A DNA stretch of 64,000 nt from Palsa-504 sp963753195 (GTDB lineage Bacteria; Actinomycetota; Actinomycetes; Streptosporangiales; Streptosporangiaceae). This document shows positions 58,458-64,000 of this stretch, piece by piece; the first letter of the stretch is position 1; each line of letters opens with the position of its first letter. A model generated the notes under the pieces. It saw nothing but the letters and a program-made list of their open reading frames with translations, was not told the DNA's origin and ran no database searches. The stretch covers positions 496,001 to 560,000 of the forward strand of contig CAVWBH010000001.1 of the NCBI GenBank assembly GCA_963753195.1, in the 5' to 3' direction. Both the position numbers and the translations under genes were made by a program.

Positions 58458-59234
58458 CTACCGGGACGCCTGTGGCGCCTGCGCCGGCGGCGGGCCCGCC
58501 CGCAGCTGGCGGGCCAGATCGGTGATGGACGTGGCGGCCAGGTCCCAGTCCTGCCCCGGCGCGATGTCGATGGCCTGCCCCGGGCCGTATTCGGCCGGGC
58601 GCGCGATGAACCCGGTGGCGAGCCCGGTCCTCCTGGCTGCGGCCAGGTCACCGTGGTGTGCCGCGGCCAGCATGACTTCGCCCGGGTCGAGGCCGAGCAG
58701 GGCCGCGGGCGTCCGGTAGGCCTCCGGGCTCGGCTTGTAGGCGCGGCTGATGTCCGAGCCGAGGATCACGTCCCAGGGCAGCCCGGCGGCCTTGGCCATG
58801 TGCACCAGGAGGGCGGTATGCCCGTTGGACAGCGGGCCGACGATGAAGTCCCGGCTGATCTCGCGGATCCCGGCCACGCTGTCCGGCCAGGGCGGAAGGT
58901 AGTGCCAGGCGGTGTTGAGCGAGTCCAGCTCGGCCGGGTCGAGCTCACCGGGGTCGATGCCGCGGCTGCGCAGCACGGTCTCCAGGTTCTCGCGGTGCAG
59001 CGTGTCAAGGGAGGCGAAGGGCCGCTCGCCGGAGCGCACGCGTTCCATGGCGGGCCCGTACTGCGCCCGCCACGCGTCGGCGAACTCTTCCGGGTCCAGG
59101 TCAAGCGCATGGCCGGCCGCGAAGGCGCGGACGGCGGCCGAGACGCCGGACCGCCAGTCGACGACGGTGCCGAAGGTGTCGAACAGCACGGCTTGCACGG
59201 CCCGGCCGGTCGAGGGGGACGTATAAGGGCTCAC
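58458..59234 (-). CDS. Haloacid dehalogenase type II-like hydrolase
   Basis: A 258-residue HAD protein of the L-2-haloacid dehalogenase group. Nucleophile Asp19 is in VLFDTFGTVVDWRSG, motif II is PLSNGHT, the Lys is in ISRAYKPSPEAYR, and motif III is AAHHGDLAAARR. It fits the family's 230-250 residues plus a short Pro/Ala tail. It hydrolyses haloacids or other small phosphoesters. GTG start; the 5' end overlaps the PadR gene's run-on by 134 bp, so it is co-transcribed with that regulator. Confidence 0.92.
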   Translation of the reverse strand: MSPYTSPSTGRAVQAVLFDTFGTVVDWRSGVSAAVRAFAAGHALDLDPEEFADAWRAQYGPAMERVRSGERPFASLDTLHRENLETVLRSRGIDPGELDPAELDSLNTAWHYLPPWPDSVAGIREISRDFIVGPLSNGHTALLVHMAKAAGLPWDVILGSDISRAYKPSPEAYRTPAALLGLDPGEVMLAAAHHGDLAAARRTGLATGFIARPAEYGPGQAIDIAPGQDWDLAATSITDLARQLRAGPPPAQAPQASR

Positions 59235-59763
59235 GCGATACCTCCGGTCCCGCGGCGGCGATCTCGTCGAGGAAGCCGAGCGCGGCCGCCGCGGTGGCCC
59301 GGCGCCAGGCCAGCAGGATGGCGTCGAAGCCGTCCAGCTCGGCGCCGGGAGCCTGGGTGGCCCGGGCGATCGGCTCGAGGGCGGCGCGCTGGCGCCGGAG
59401 CAGGTCGGCCGGATCGCGGCCGGCCCGGTACAGCAGGGCGAGCTTGATCAGCAGCTGGGAGCGGATGTCCCGGACGTGCTCCACCGGGGTGCCGAGCCAG
59501 CGCTCCGCCTCCTGGCGGCCCTGCGGGGTCACCGCGAAGATGGTCCGCTGCGGGCCGAGGCCCGGCTCCACCGTCTCGGGGGTGATGAGCCCGGCGTCGA
59601 GGAGCCTGCCGATGGCCCGGTAGACGACGGGCCGGGGAATGCGCCAGATCCGGCCGAGCTCGCCGTCCGGTGCGGTGAGCTGCGACACCGCGAAGCCGTG
59701 CGCGGGCCGCTGGCTGAGCAGCACGAGCACCGTCCACTCGGCCAACGCCATCGGCACATCCAT
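59101..59763 (-). CDS. PadR-family regulator (run-on ORF)
   Basis: A PadR repressor upstream of the dehalogenase. MALAEWTVLVLLSQRPAHGFAVSQLTAPDGELGRIWRIPRPVVYRAIGRLLDAGLI is the winged helix, FAVTPQGRQEAERWL the wing/dimer link, and RDIRSQLLIKLALLYRAGRD the C-terminal helix. The recognisable protein ends near FLDEIAAAG (about 59240), after which the frame stays open into the dehalogenase gene until 59101. It probably controls the dehalogenase. ATG 59751 is an alternative start. Confidence 0.82.
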   Translation of the reverse strand: MDVPMALAEWTVLVLLSQRPAHGFAVSQLTAPDGELGRIWRIPRPVVYRAIGRLLDAGLITPETVEPGLGPQRTIFAVTPQGRQEAERWLGTPVEHVRDIRSQLLIKLALLYRAGRDPADLLRRQRAALEPIARATQAPGAELDGFDAILLAWRRATAAAALGFLDEIAAAGPEVSREPLYVPLDRPGRASRAVRHLRHRRRLAVRRLGRRPRLRGRPCA

Positions 59764-59872
59764 GAGCCGAGAGTAGCGAACTTGCGCGCGAACCCATGAA
59801 CGCCTCGGGGTCAGGCTGCCGGACGTCGCCGGGAAGGCTCAGTCACCGGGAAGGCTCAGTCACCGGGAAGGC

Positions 59873-60643
59873 TTAAGGGAGCGTGCCGCGGCGCAGGTCG
59901 CGGTGCACGGCGCGGCCGAGCCGGCGCGTCTCGCGGCTGTTGAGGAACGCGCCGATGGCGGCGCCGGTGAGCAGCGGCGCCAGCGAAACCGCGCTCCGGC
60001 CGGCCCGGGCGGTCAGCCGCCTGCGCAGCTGCCGGGCCAGCGGGGACCCGGTGGCCAGGGCCAGCCCGCCGGGGATCATGAACACCCCGCTGCGGTGCGC
60101 CCACGCGGCCACGTAGGCGCTCATCCGCTCCGGCGTTTTCCCCGGGGCGGGGATGCCGTAGGCCTCGTGCAGTTCCGCGATGAGCTTGATCTCGATGCCC
60201 ACCACGACCAGGGTTTCCGCCGCCACCTCGACCGGGAAGGCGGGCAGCGTCGGAAGCGCGGCCGATACGCCGGCGGCCCCGCCGGCCGCGGCCGAGGCGC
60301 GGGCGGCCCGGTCGATCAGCACGTCAGCGATCTGGTCGGCGGAACGGCCGGGGAACCTCCGCCGCAGCGCGGCCTGGTCGCGAACGCGCAGGCGCGGCGC
60401 CATCGCGGTCACCTGCCCGGTCAGCCAGCTCGAACCCGAGCCGGCCCCGCGGCGGGCCGAAGTTATCCGGCGCCATGCCGCGCGCGTGCCGACCCCTGCC
60501 GCCCGCGCGCCTGAGCTGACGGCCTTGGTGAAGGCGGCGGCGATCCGCTGCCGGTCCTGGGGCTGCTCGGCCTCGGTGACGTCGGCGGCGGCCTGGGCCG
60601 CGCGGGCCGAGAGCTCGTCCCGTTCGGTTTGCGGTTCAGCCAT
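59873..60643 (-). CDS. Conserved protein, EcsC-like (uncertain)
   Basis: A 256-residue protein. A variable charged N-terminus is followed by FPGRSADQIADVLIDRAARASAAAGGAAGVSAALPTLPAFPVEVAAETLVVVGIEIKLIAELHEAYGIPAPG, an amphipathic or membrane-associating stretch typical of EcsC-like proteins, then MSAYVAAWAHRSGVFM and a basic C-terminus. Function is unknown; assignment is by overall pattern only. Confidence 0.6.
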   Translation of the reverse strand: MAEPQTERDELSARAAQAAADVTEAEQPQDRQRIAAAFTKAVSSGARAAGVGTRAAWRRITSARRGAGSGSSWLTGQVTAMAPRLRVRDQAALRRRFPGRSADQIADVLIDRAARASAAAGGAAGVSAALPTLPAFPVEVAAETLVVVGIEIKLIAELHEAYGIPAPGKTPERMSAYVAAWAHRSGVFMIPGGLALATGSPLARQLRRRLTARAGRSAVSLAPLLTGAAIGAFLNSRETRRLGRAVHRDLRRGTLP

Positions 60644-60743
60644 GCGATGAAACTACCCGCGCAATCGTCCGACCCACCTGATGACCGGCCCCAGGTCGGC
60701 TCAGCTCGGCCAGTTTCAGCTCGGCCCGCTCAGTTCGGCCCGC

Positions 60744-61412
60744 TCAGTTCGGGCTGTACGGCGAGTACCGCAGGTCCGGGGCGGGCCGCGACGTGGTCGC
60801 CCGCAGCACGGCGGTTTCCCGTGACAGTAGGGCACGCTCGGCGGCCAGCCGGCGGATGGTGTCAGGCTCGCCGAGCAGGGCCTGATGCTCCGGCAGGTCG
60901 ACCACCATGGCCGCGGCGACCACGTAGGACAGCAGCACGCGCTCGGCGGGCAGGTCCTCGACCTGGACCGTGGCACCGCCCCGTTCGGTGAGCGCGTCGA
61001 GGTACGCGCGGAACGCGGCGTGGACCGTGTGCACCAGGGGCGCCGCGGCCGCCTCGTCGGCCGCGTCCGCGCCGAGCGGCTCGATCTCGCCTTGCAGGTA
61101 GGGCAGCGTCTGGTCCAGGGCGTTCAGCCTGAACCGCTCGGTACCCACGGTGACCAGGTCGAAGCGGCCGTCTTCCAGCCGCTCGACCCGGCGCAGGGCG
61201 GCGATGCAGCCGATGGGGTACAGCGAATGCACTCCGTCGATCCCGGTCTCGCGGCCCTTGCGGATGGCGATCACGCCGAACTGCCGGGGCTCCGGCTGCT
61301 CGAGAAGATCCCGGACGAGCTGACGGTAACGCTCCTCGAAGATGTGCAGCGGCAAGAGCATGCCGGGATACAGCACCGTGCCGAGAGGGAACAGCGGCAG
61401 CAGCACGCCCAC
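60744..61412 (-). CDS. Lon substrate-binding (N-terminal) domain protein
   Basis: A 222-residue protein that is only the LON N-domain: LPLFPLGTVLYPGMLLPLHIFEERYRQLVRDLL opens it, GVIAIRKGRETG and YPIGCIAALRRVERLEDGRFDLVTVGTERFRL follow, and a helical C-part ends it (LPAERVLLSYVVAAAMVVDLPEHQALLGEPDTIRRLAAERALLSRE). There is no ATPase or protease domain. It may bind substrates or ligands for quality control. Start GTG 61412; GTG 61406 is possible. Confidence 0.92.
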   Translation of the reverse strand: MGVLLPLFPLGTVLYPGMLLPLHIFEERYRQLVRDLLEQPEPRQFGVIAIRKGRETGIDGVHSLYPIGCIAALRRVERLEDGRFDLVTVGTERFRLNALDQTLPYLQGEIEPLGADAADEAAAAPLVHTVHAAFRAYLDALTERGGATVQVEDLPAERVLLSYVVAAAMVVDLPEHQALLGEPDTIRRLAAERALLSRETAVLRATTSRPAPDLRYSPYSPN

Positions 61413-61460
61413 CCACCTCCACCTTTCCCTTGCCCTGCGACCTTACGCCCGCGCCGCTGG

Positions 61461-62375
61461 TTACGGCAGGAGGACGATTTTGCCGAGCGTGTGGCCGGAC
61501 GCGAGCTCGCCGTAGGCGTCCTGGACCCGCTCCAGCGGGAAGGCGGCGGCGATCGGCACCTCCAGCTGGCCGGCCGCGATCAGGCCCGCCAGCTCGGCCA
61601 GCACGCTGGCGCTGGCGCCGGCCGCGTTGCCCTCGGCCTTGACCCCGAACTTCGCGACGGCCTCGAAGTTGGCGATGGTGTCGACGCGGGACGGCTCGAC
61701 GCCCAGCTCGAGGGCCAGCTCGACGTATCCCGCGCCGAACGTGTCGATGAATGCGTCGACCTGGCCGGCCGCCTGCCGGATCCGGCCGGCCACCCCGTCG
61801 CCGTAGGCCACCGGGGTGACCCCGTGCCCGGCCAGCCACGAATGGTGGGTCTCGCTGGCCAGCCCGATCACGGTCGCGTCGGCCCGGCGGGCCAGCTGGA
61901 CGGCGAGCACGCCAACCCCGCCGGCCGCCCCGGCCACCACCACCGTGTCGCCCTCGGTCAGGCTGACCGCCCGGACCGCGGCGTAGGCGGTGGCGCCGGC
62001 CACGAACAGCGCCCCGGCGGCCTCCCAGGACACCCCGGCCGGCTTGGCCGTCAGGTGCTGCTCCTCGACCACGACGTACTCGGCCTGGCTGGCCCGGTTG
62101 TCGGTCCAGCCGATGACCTCATCGCCGGCCGAGACGCCGGTCACGCCCGCGCCGGTCTCGGCCACGATCCCGGCCAGGTCACTGCCCTGCCCGGACGGGA
62201 AGGTGGCGGGCCACCTGGCGTGCAGCAGGCCGTCTCGGATCTTGGCCTCGCCCGGGTTGATCCCGGCCGCCTTGATCTGGACCAGCACCTGGCCCGCGCC
62301 GGGCACCGGCTGCGGCACGTCCACGACCTTCAGGACGTCGATCCCGCCGTACTGATCGAAGCGCACTGCCTTCAC
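61461..62375 (-). CDS. NADPH:quinone oxidoreductase-like protein
   Basis: A 304-residue MDR enzyme. MKAVRFDQYGGIDVLKVVDVPQPVPGAGQVLVQIKAAGINPGEAKIR and GSDLAGIVAETGAGV are catalytic-side blocks; TVVVAGAAGGVGVLAVQLARRADATVIGLAS is the NADPH loop; PLERVQDAYGELASGHTLGKIVLLP ends it. It lacks zinc ligands, as zeta-crystallin types do. It stands alone, divergent from the SWIM-tail gene with about 100 bp between. Confidence 0.93.
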   Translation of the reverse strand: MKAVRFDQYGGIDVLKVVDVPQPVPGAGQVLVQIKAAGINPGEAKIRDGLLHARWPATFPSGQGSDLAGIVAETGAGVTGVSAGDEVIGWTDNRASQAEYVVVEEQHLTAKPAGVSWEAAGALFVAGATAYAAVRAVSLTEGDTVVVAGAAGGVGVLAVQLARRADATVIGLASETHHSWLAGHGVTPVAYGDGVAGRIRQAAGQVDAFIDTFGAGYVELALELGVEPSRVDTIANFEAVAKFGVKAEGNAAGASASVLAELAGLIAAGQLEVPIAAAFPLERVQDAYGELASGHTLGKIVLLP

Positions 62376-62466
62376 GTCGGCCTCCTGATCCCGCGGGACT
62401 CACCCAACGGCTCTTCCGGCTAGTTGCCAACCGACTCCCGTCCGGCTTTATGCCAGCCGGCGCGCA

Positions 62467-62472
62467 TAAGGT
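62467..62472 (+). promoter_or_regulatory. -10 box of SWIM-tail gene
   Basis: TAAGGT, 6 nt before GTG 62479, in a small dyad TTATGC...GCATAA (62448-62469). It supports a leaderless start and argues that no upstream SWIM-encoding exon is missing. Confidence 0.5.
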
Positions 62473-62478
62473 GCCCGT

Positions 62479-63534
62479 GTGGCCGAACGCTGGGATCGCG
62501 ACACCGAGCATCGCGACACCATGGATCGCGGCGCTCCGGATCGCGGCGCTCGGGATCGCGACCGCAAAGACCCCAAGCCGCTGGCCGATCCGGCGGCCGC
62601 ACGACGCCGGGCCGAGCAGCGGGAGGCCCGGGTAGCGGCCGGGATCATGGAGCTTGACTCGTGGCTGCGCGATCAGGTCCGCCAGGGCCTGGCGGCCAGC
62701 CAGCGCGCCGGCTACCTGCACTGGGACGACATCGCCGCCCGCATGGTCGACGCGCAGGCGCCCGGCCTGGCCGAACGTCTCCGAGCGCTGGCCGCGGTCC
62801 CGCACTCCGGCCCCGGCTGGGATGGCCGGCTGCTGGAGGAGTACGCGCTGCTCCGGCTGCTCGCCGCCGCCTGCCGTGATCAGGGCCGGTTGCCGCAGCC
62901 GCTCCGGGACACGGTGCGGTCGCGGGTCGGCTTCACCGTCCGCCAGGCCGAGGTGCTGGCCAGCGCCGCGCCGGTACGGGACCGGTGGCAAGTCCTGGCC
63001 CGCAGGGACCTGGAGTCCGACCGGATCCGGACCCGCCGGACCTGGCTGCGCGGCGGGCGCACCGGCCGCGCCGCGCTGGTGCTCAGCTTCGCCGCGGCCG
63101 GCCAGCCGCTCGACGACTCGCTGGCGGTCGGGACCGAGATAGACGCCGACCTGGCTTTCTATCCAGGGGCGGTCGAGCTGCGCGCCCTGGTCGCGGTCCG
63201 GCGCGACTCGGACCCCGGCGACACGGGACCGGTCGGCCCGTCGGCCGGGACCACCGCCGCCGGGTTGCTGGCCGGATATGCCGCGGCGCTCGCCGAGGAC
63301 CCCTGGCTGGACACCTGGCCCGCCGTGCTGGACGCGACCCCGGCCCGGGTTCCGCGGCCCGCCCTGCGCGACGCGGCCGGGGGCGCCCTGCCGCTGCACC
63401 CCGGCGCGGGCGACTGCTGGCCGCTGTTCGCGCTGTCCGGCGGACGCCCGCTGACCGTGGCCGGCGAGTGGACGCCGCGCGGCCTGTGGCCGCTGACCGC
63501 GTGGGACGAGAGCGGGAGGCCGGTACCGCTATGA
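62479..63534 (+). CDS. SWIM-family protein tail lacking the zinc finger
   Basis: A 351-residue protein matching the C-terminal two thirds of actinobacterial SWIM zinc-finger proteins: LDSWLRDQVRQGLAASQRAGYLHWDDIAARMVDAQAPGLAERLR, RDRWQVLARRDLESDRIRTRRTWLRGG, and GGRPLTVAGEWTPRGLWPLTAWD. The usual N-terminal SWIM C-x-C...C-x-H domain is absent; five 15-bp repeats (62494-62568) code DR(D/G)xx units instead. A -10 sits 6 nt before the start. It overlaps the DUF5691 gene by ATGA, the normal partner gene order. Confidence 0.82.
   Translation: MAERWDRDTEHRDTMDRGAPDRGARDRDRKDPKPLADPAAARRRAEQREARVAAGIMELDSWLRDQVRQGLAASQRAGYLHWDDIAARMVDAQAPGLAERLRALAAVPHSGPGWDGRLLEEYALLRLLAAACRDQGRLPQPLRDTVRSRVGFTVRQAEVLASAAPVRDRWQVLARRDLESDRIRTRRTWLRGGRTGRAALVLSFAAAGQPLDDSLAVGTEIDADLAFYPGAVELRALVAVRRDSDPGDTGPVGPSAGTTAAGLLAGYAAALAEDPWLDTWPAVLDATPARVPRPALRDAAGGALPLHPGAGDCWPLFALSGGRPLTVAGEWTPRGLWPLTAWDESGRPVPL
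62494..62568 (+). repeat. Five 15-bp repeats at the SWIM-tail N-terminus
   Basis: Units at 62494, 62509, 62524, 62539 and 62554, each (G/C)ATCGCG plus eight variable bases, encode DRDTE, HRDTM, DRGAP, DRGAR and DRDRK. They occupy the place where the SWIM zinc finger would be. Confidence 0.85.
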
Positions 63535-64000
63535 CGGCATGGCATGACCTGGTCACCGCGAGCCTCATCGGTACCGAACGGACCGTGGTCCCCGCGGTGC
63601 GCATCCCCGGCCTGCCCCGCTGGGAAGACGACACGGGAGATCCCGCGGCTGTCCTGCTCGACCGGGCCGCCCTGGTGACCGCGGCCCGCCGCGCGGGCCG
63701 CCGGCCGGACCAGGCCCAGCCGCTTCCCGAGTGCGAGAACGACCCGAGGCCCGCGGTAAGCCCGGCCGCCGCGGACCGCCTGGCGCGGATGCTCACCGGC
63801 GAGTATTCGGGCTTGCTGGCCGAATGGCTGACGGTGGCCGTGGCCCGGGGCCTGCGGCCGCCGGCCCAGTTCCTGCCCGCGCTCCTCGACCGGGCGCGCC
63901 GCGACGGGCGGGCCGGCTCCGGGCTGATGCACCTGGTGACCGAGGCAGGCGGCCCGCGGGCCAGGTGGCTGGCCGGCCTCAACCCGGACTGGGCGTTCGT
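63531..64000 (+). CDS. DUF5691-family protein, N-terminal part
   Basis: The frame from ATG 63531 is open to the end of the window (156 codons). It begins MTAWHDLVTASLIGTERT, then IPGLPRW, LLDRAALVTAARRAG, and LLAEWLTVAVARGLRPPAQFLPALLDRARRD, the opening of DUF5691, an alpha-solenoid-like family next to SWIM genes and AAA/VWA genes in actinomycetes. The ATG overlaps the SWIM-tail stop. The gene continues beyond the window. Confidence 0.88.
   Translation, partial: MTAWHDLVTASLIGTERTVVPAVRIPGLPRWEDDTGDPAAVLLDRAALVTAARRAGRRPDQAQPLPECENDPRPAVSPAAADRLARMLTGEYSGLLAEWLTVAVARGLRPPAQFLPALLDRARRDGRAGSGLMHLVTEAGGPRARWLAGLNPDWAF

Noticed and set aside
1..64000. CRISPR array, tRNA, rRNA, integrase, transposase or attachment sites
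   Set aside because: None was seen: no regularly spaced repeats, no cloverleaf tRNA-like sequence, and no recombinase motifs among the coding frames.

Overview
The window is very GC-rich, densely coded DNA from an actinomycete (Actinomycetota), probably a filamentous or soil genus. The evidence is the strong third-position GC bias, many GTG starts, and many starts sitting 6-8 nt after a TANNNT -10 box (leaderless or near-leaderless mRNAs). Actinobacterial families also point this way: a mycothiol-dependent nitroreductase-like protein, an F420-type LLM oxidoreductase, DUF1707, GAF-ANTAR, a BTAD/AAA/TPR regulator, and a SWIM-tail/DUF5691 pair. I see no rRNA, tRNA, CRISPR array, integrase or IS element.

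Layout. 1-4 kb: the end of a RidA-like gene, a PRC-barrel protein, a SnoaL protein divergent from an ECF sigma factor with its own SnoaL tail, a GlsB-type membrane protein and an AlkZ-like winged-helix protein. 4-11 kb: a proline iminopeptidase-like hydrolase, three co-transcribed flavin monooxygenases (probably organosulfur or nitrogen scavenging), a rhodanese remnant coupled to an alpha/beta hydrolase with an Asp in the nucleophile position, and an Rv2466c-like protein. 11-18 kb: an MFS exporter under a MerR regulator with two near-identical promoters, an Lrp regulator divergent from a frameshifted EamA transporter, a hydrolase-TetR pair with palindromic operators, a DUF1707 protein and an SDR. 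18-22 kb: an ABC transporter plus NarL-type two-component operon. 22-29.6 kb: a GH13 enzyme, a lipid kinase-HAD-methyltransferase operon, and two zinc-ribbon AIM24 proteins divergent from a zinc-ribbon SPFH protein. 30-36.6 kb: a nucleotidyltransferase, a one-polypeptide ECF sigma/anti-sigma fusion, an LLM oxidoreductase, an IlvD/Edd dehydratase and idi. 36.6-43 kb: a recombination scar, a 1172-residue regulator, three small alpha/beta-barrel or SRPBCC proteins, and a conserved protein of unknown role whose fragments also lie in the scar. 43-46 kb: a kinase-less sensor-like membrane protein, an oxidoreductase, YceI and an unlisted 58-aa Cys-rich protein.

46-53.5 kb is the clearest pathway, a 2-aminoethylphosphonate-type phosphonate island. 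It has a GntR/UTRA regulator, a PhnZ-like HD oxygenase, a FAD oxidoreductase (frameshifted), a PhnX-like HAD hydrolase and a complete ABC importer (lipoprotein, two permeases, ATPase). The importer, HAD and regulator are intact. The oxidative arm shows damage or sequencing errors.

53.5-64 kb: a tyrosine phosphatase, STAS and GAF-ANTAR signalling proteins, a MetE-like methyltransferase, an AAA ATPase, a haloacid dehalogenase with a PadR regulator, a Lon N-domain protein, a quinone oxidoreductase, and a SWIM-family tail protein that lacks its zinc finger, coupled to a DUF5691 gene that runs off the end.

Starts were often moved downstream of the longest open frame on the basis of domain boundaries, ribosome sites or -10 boxes. 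All functions are from reading motifs; no database search was possible.
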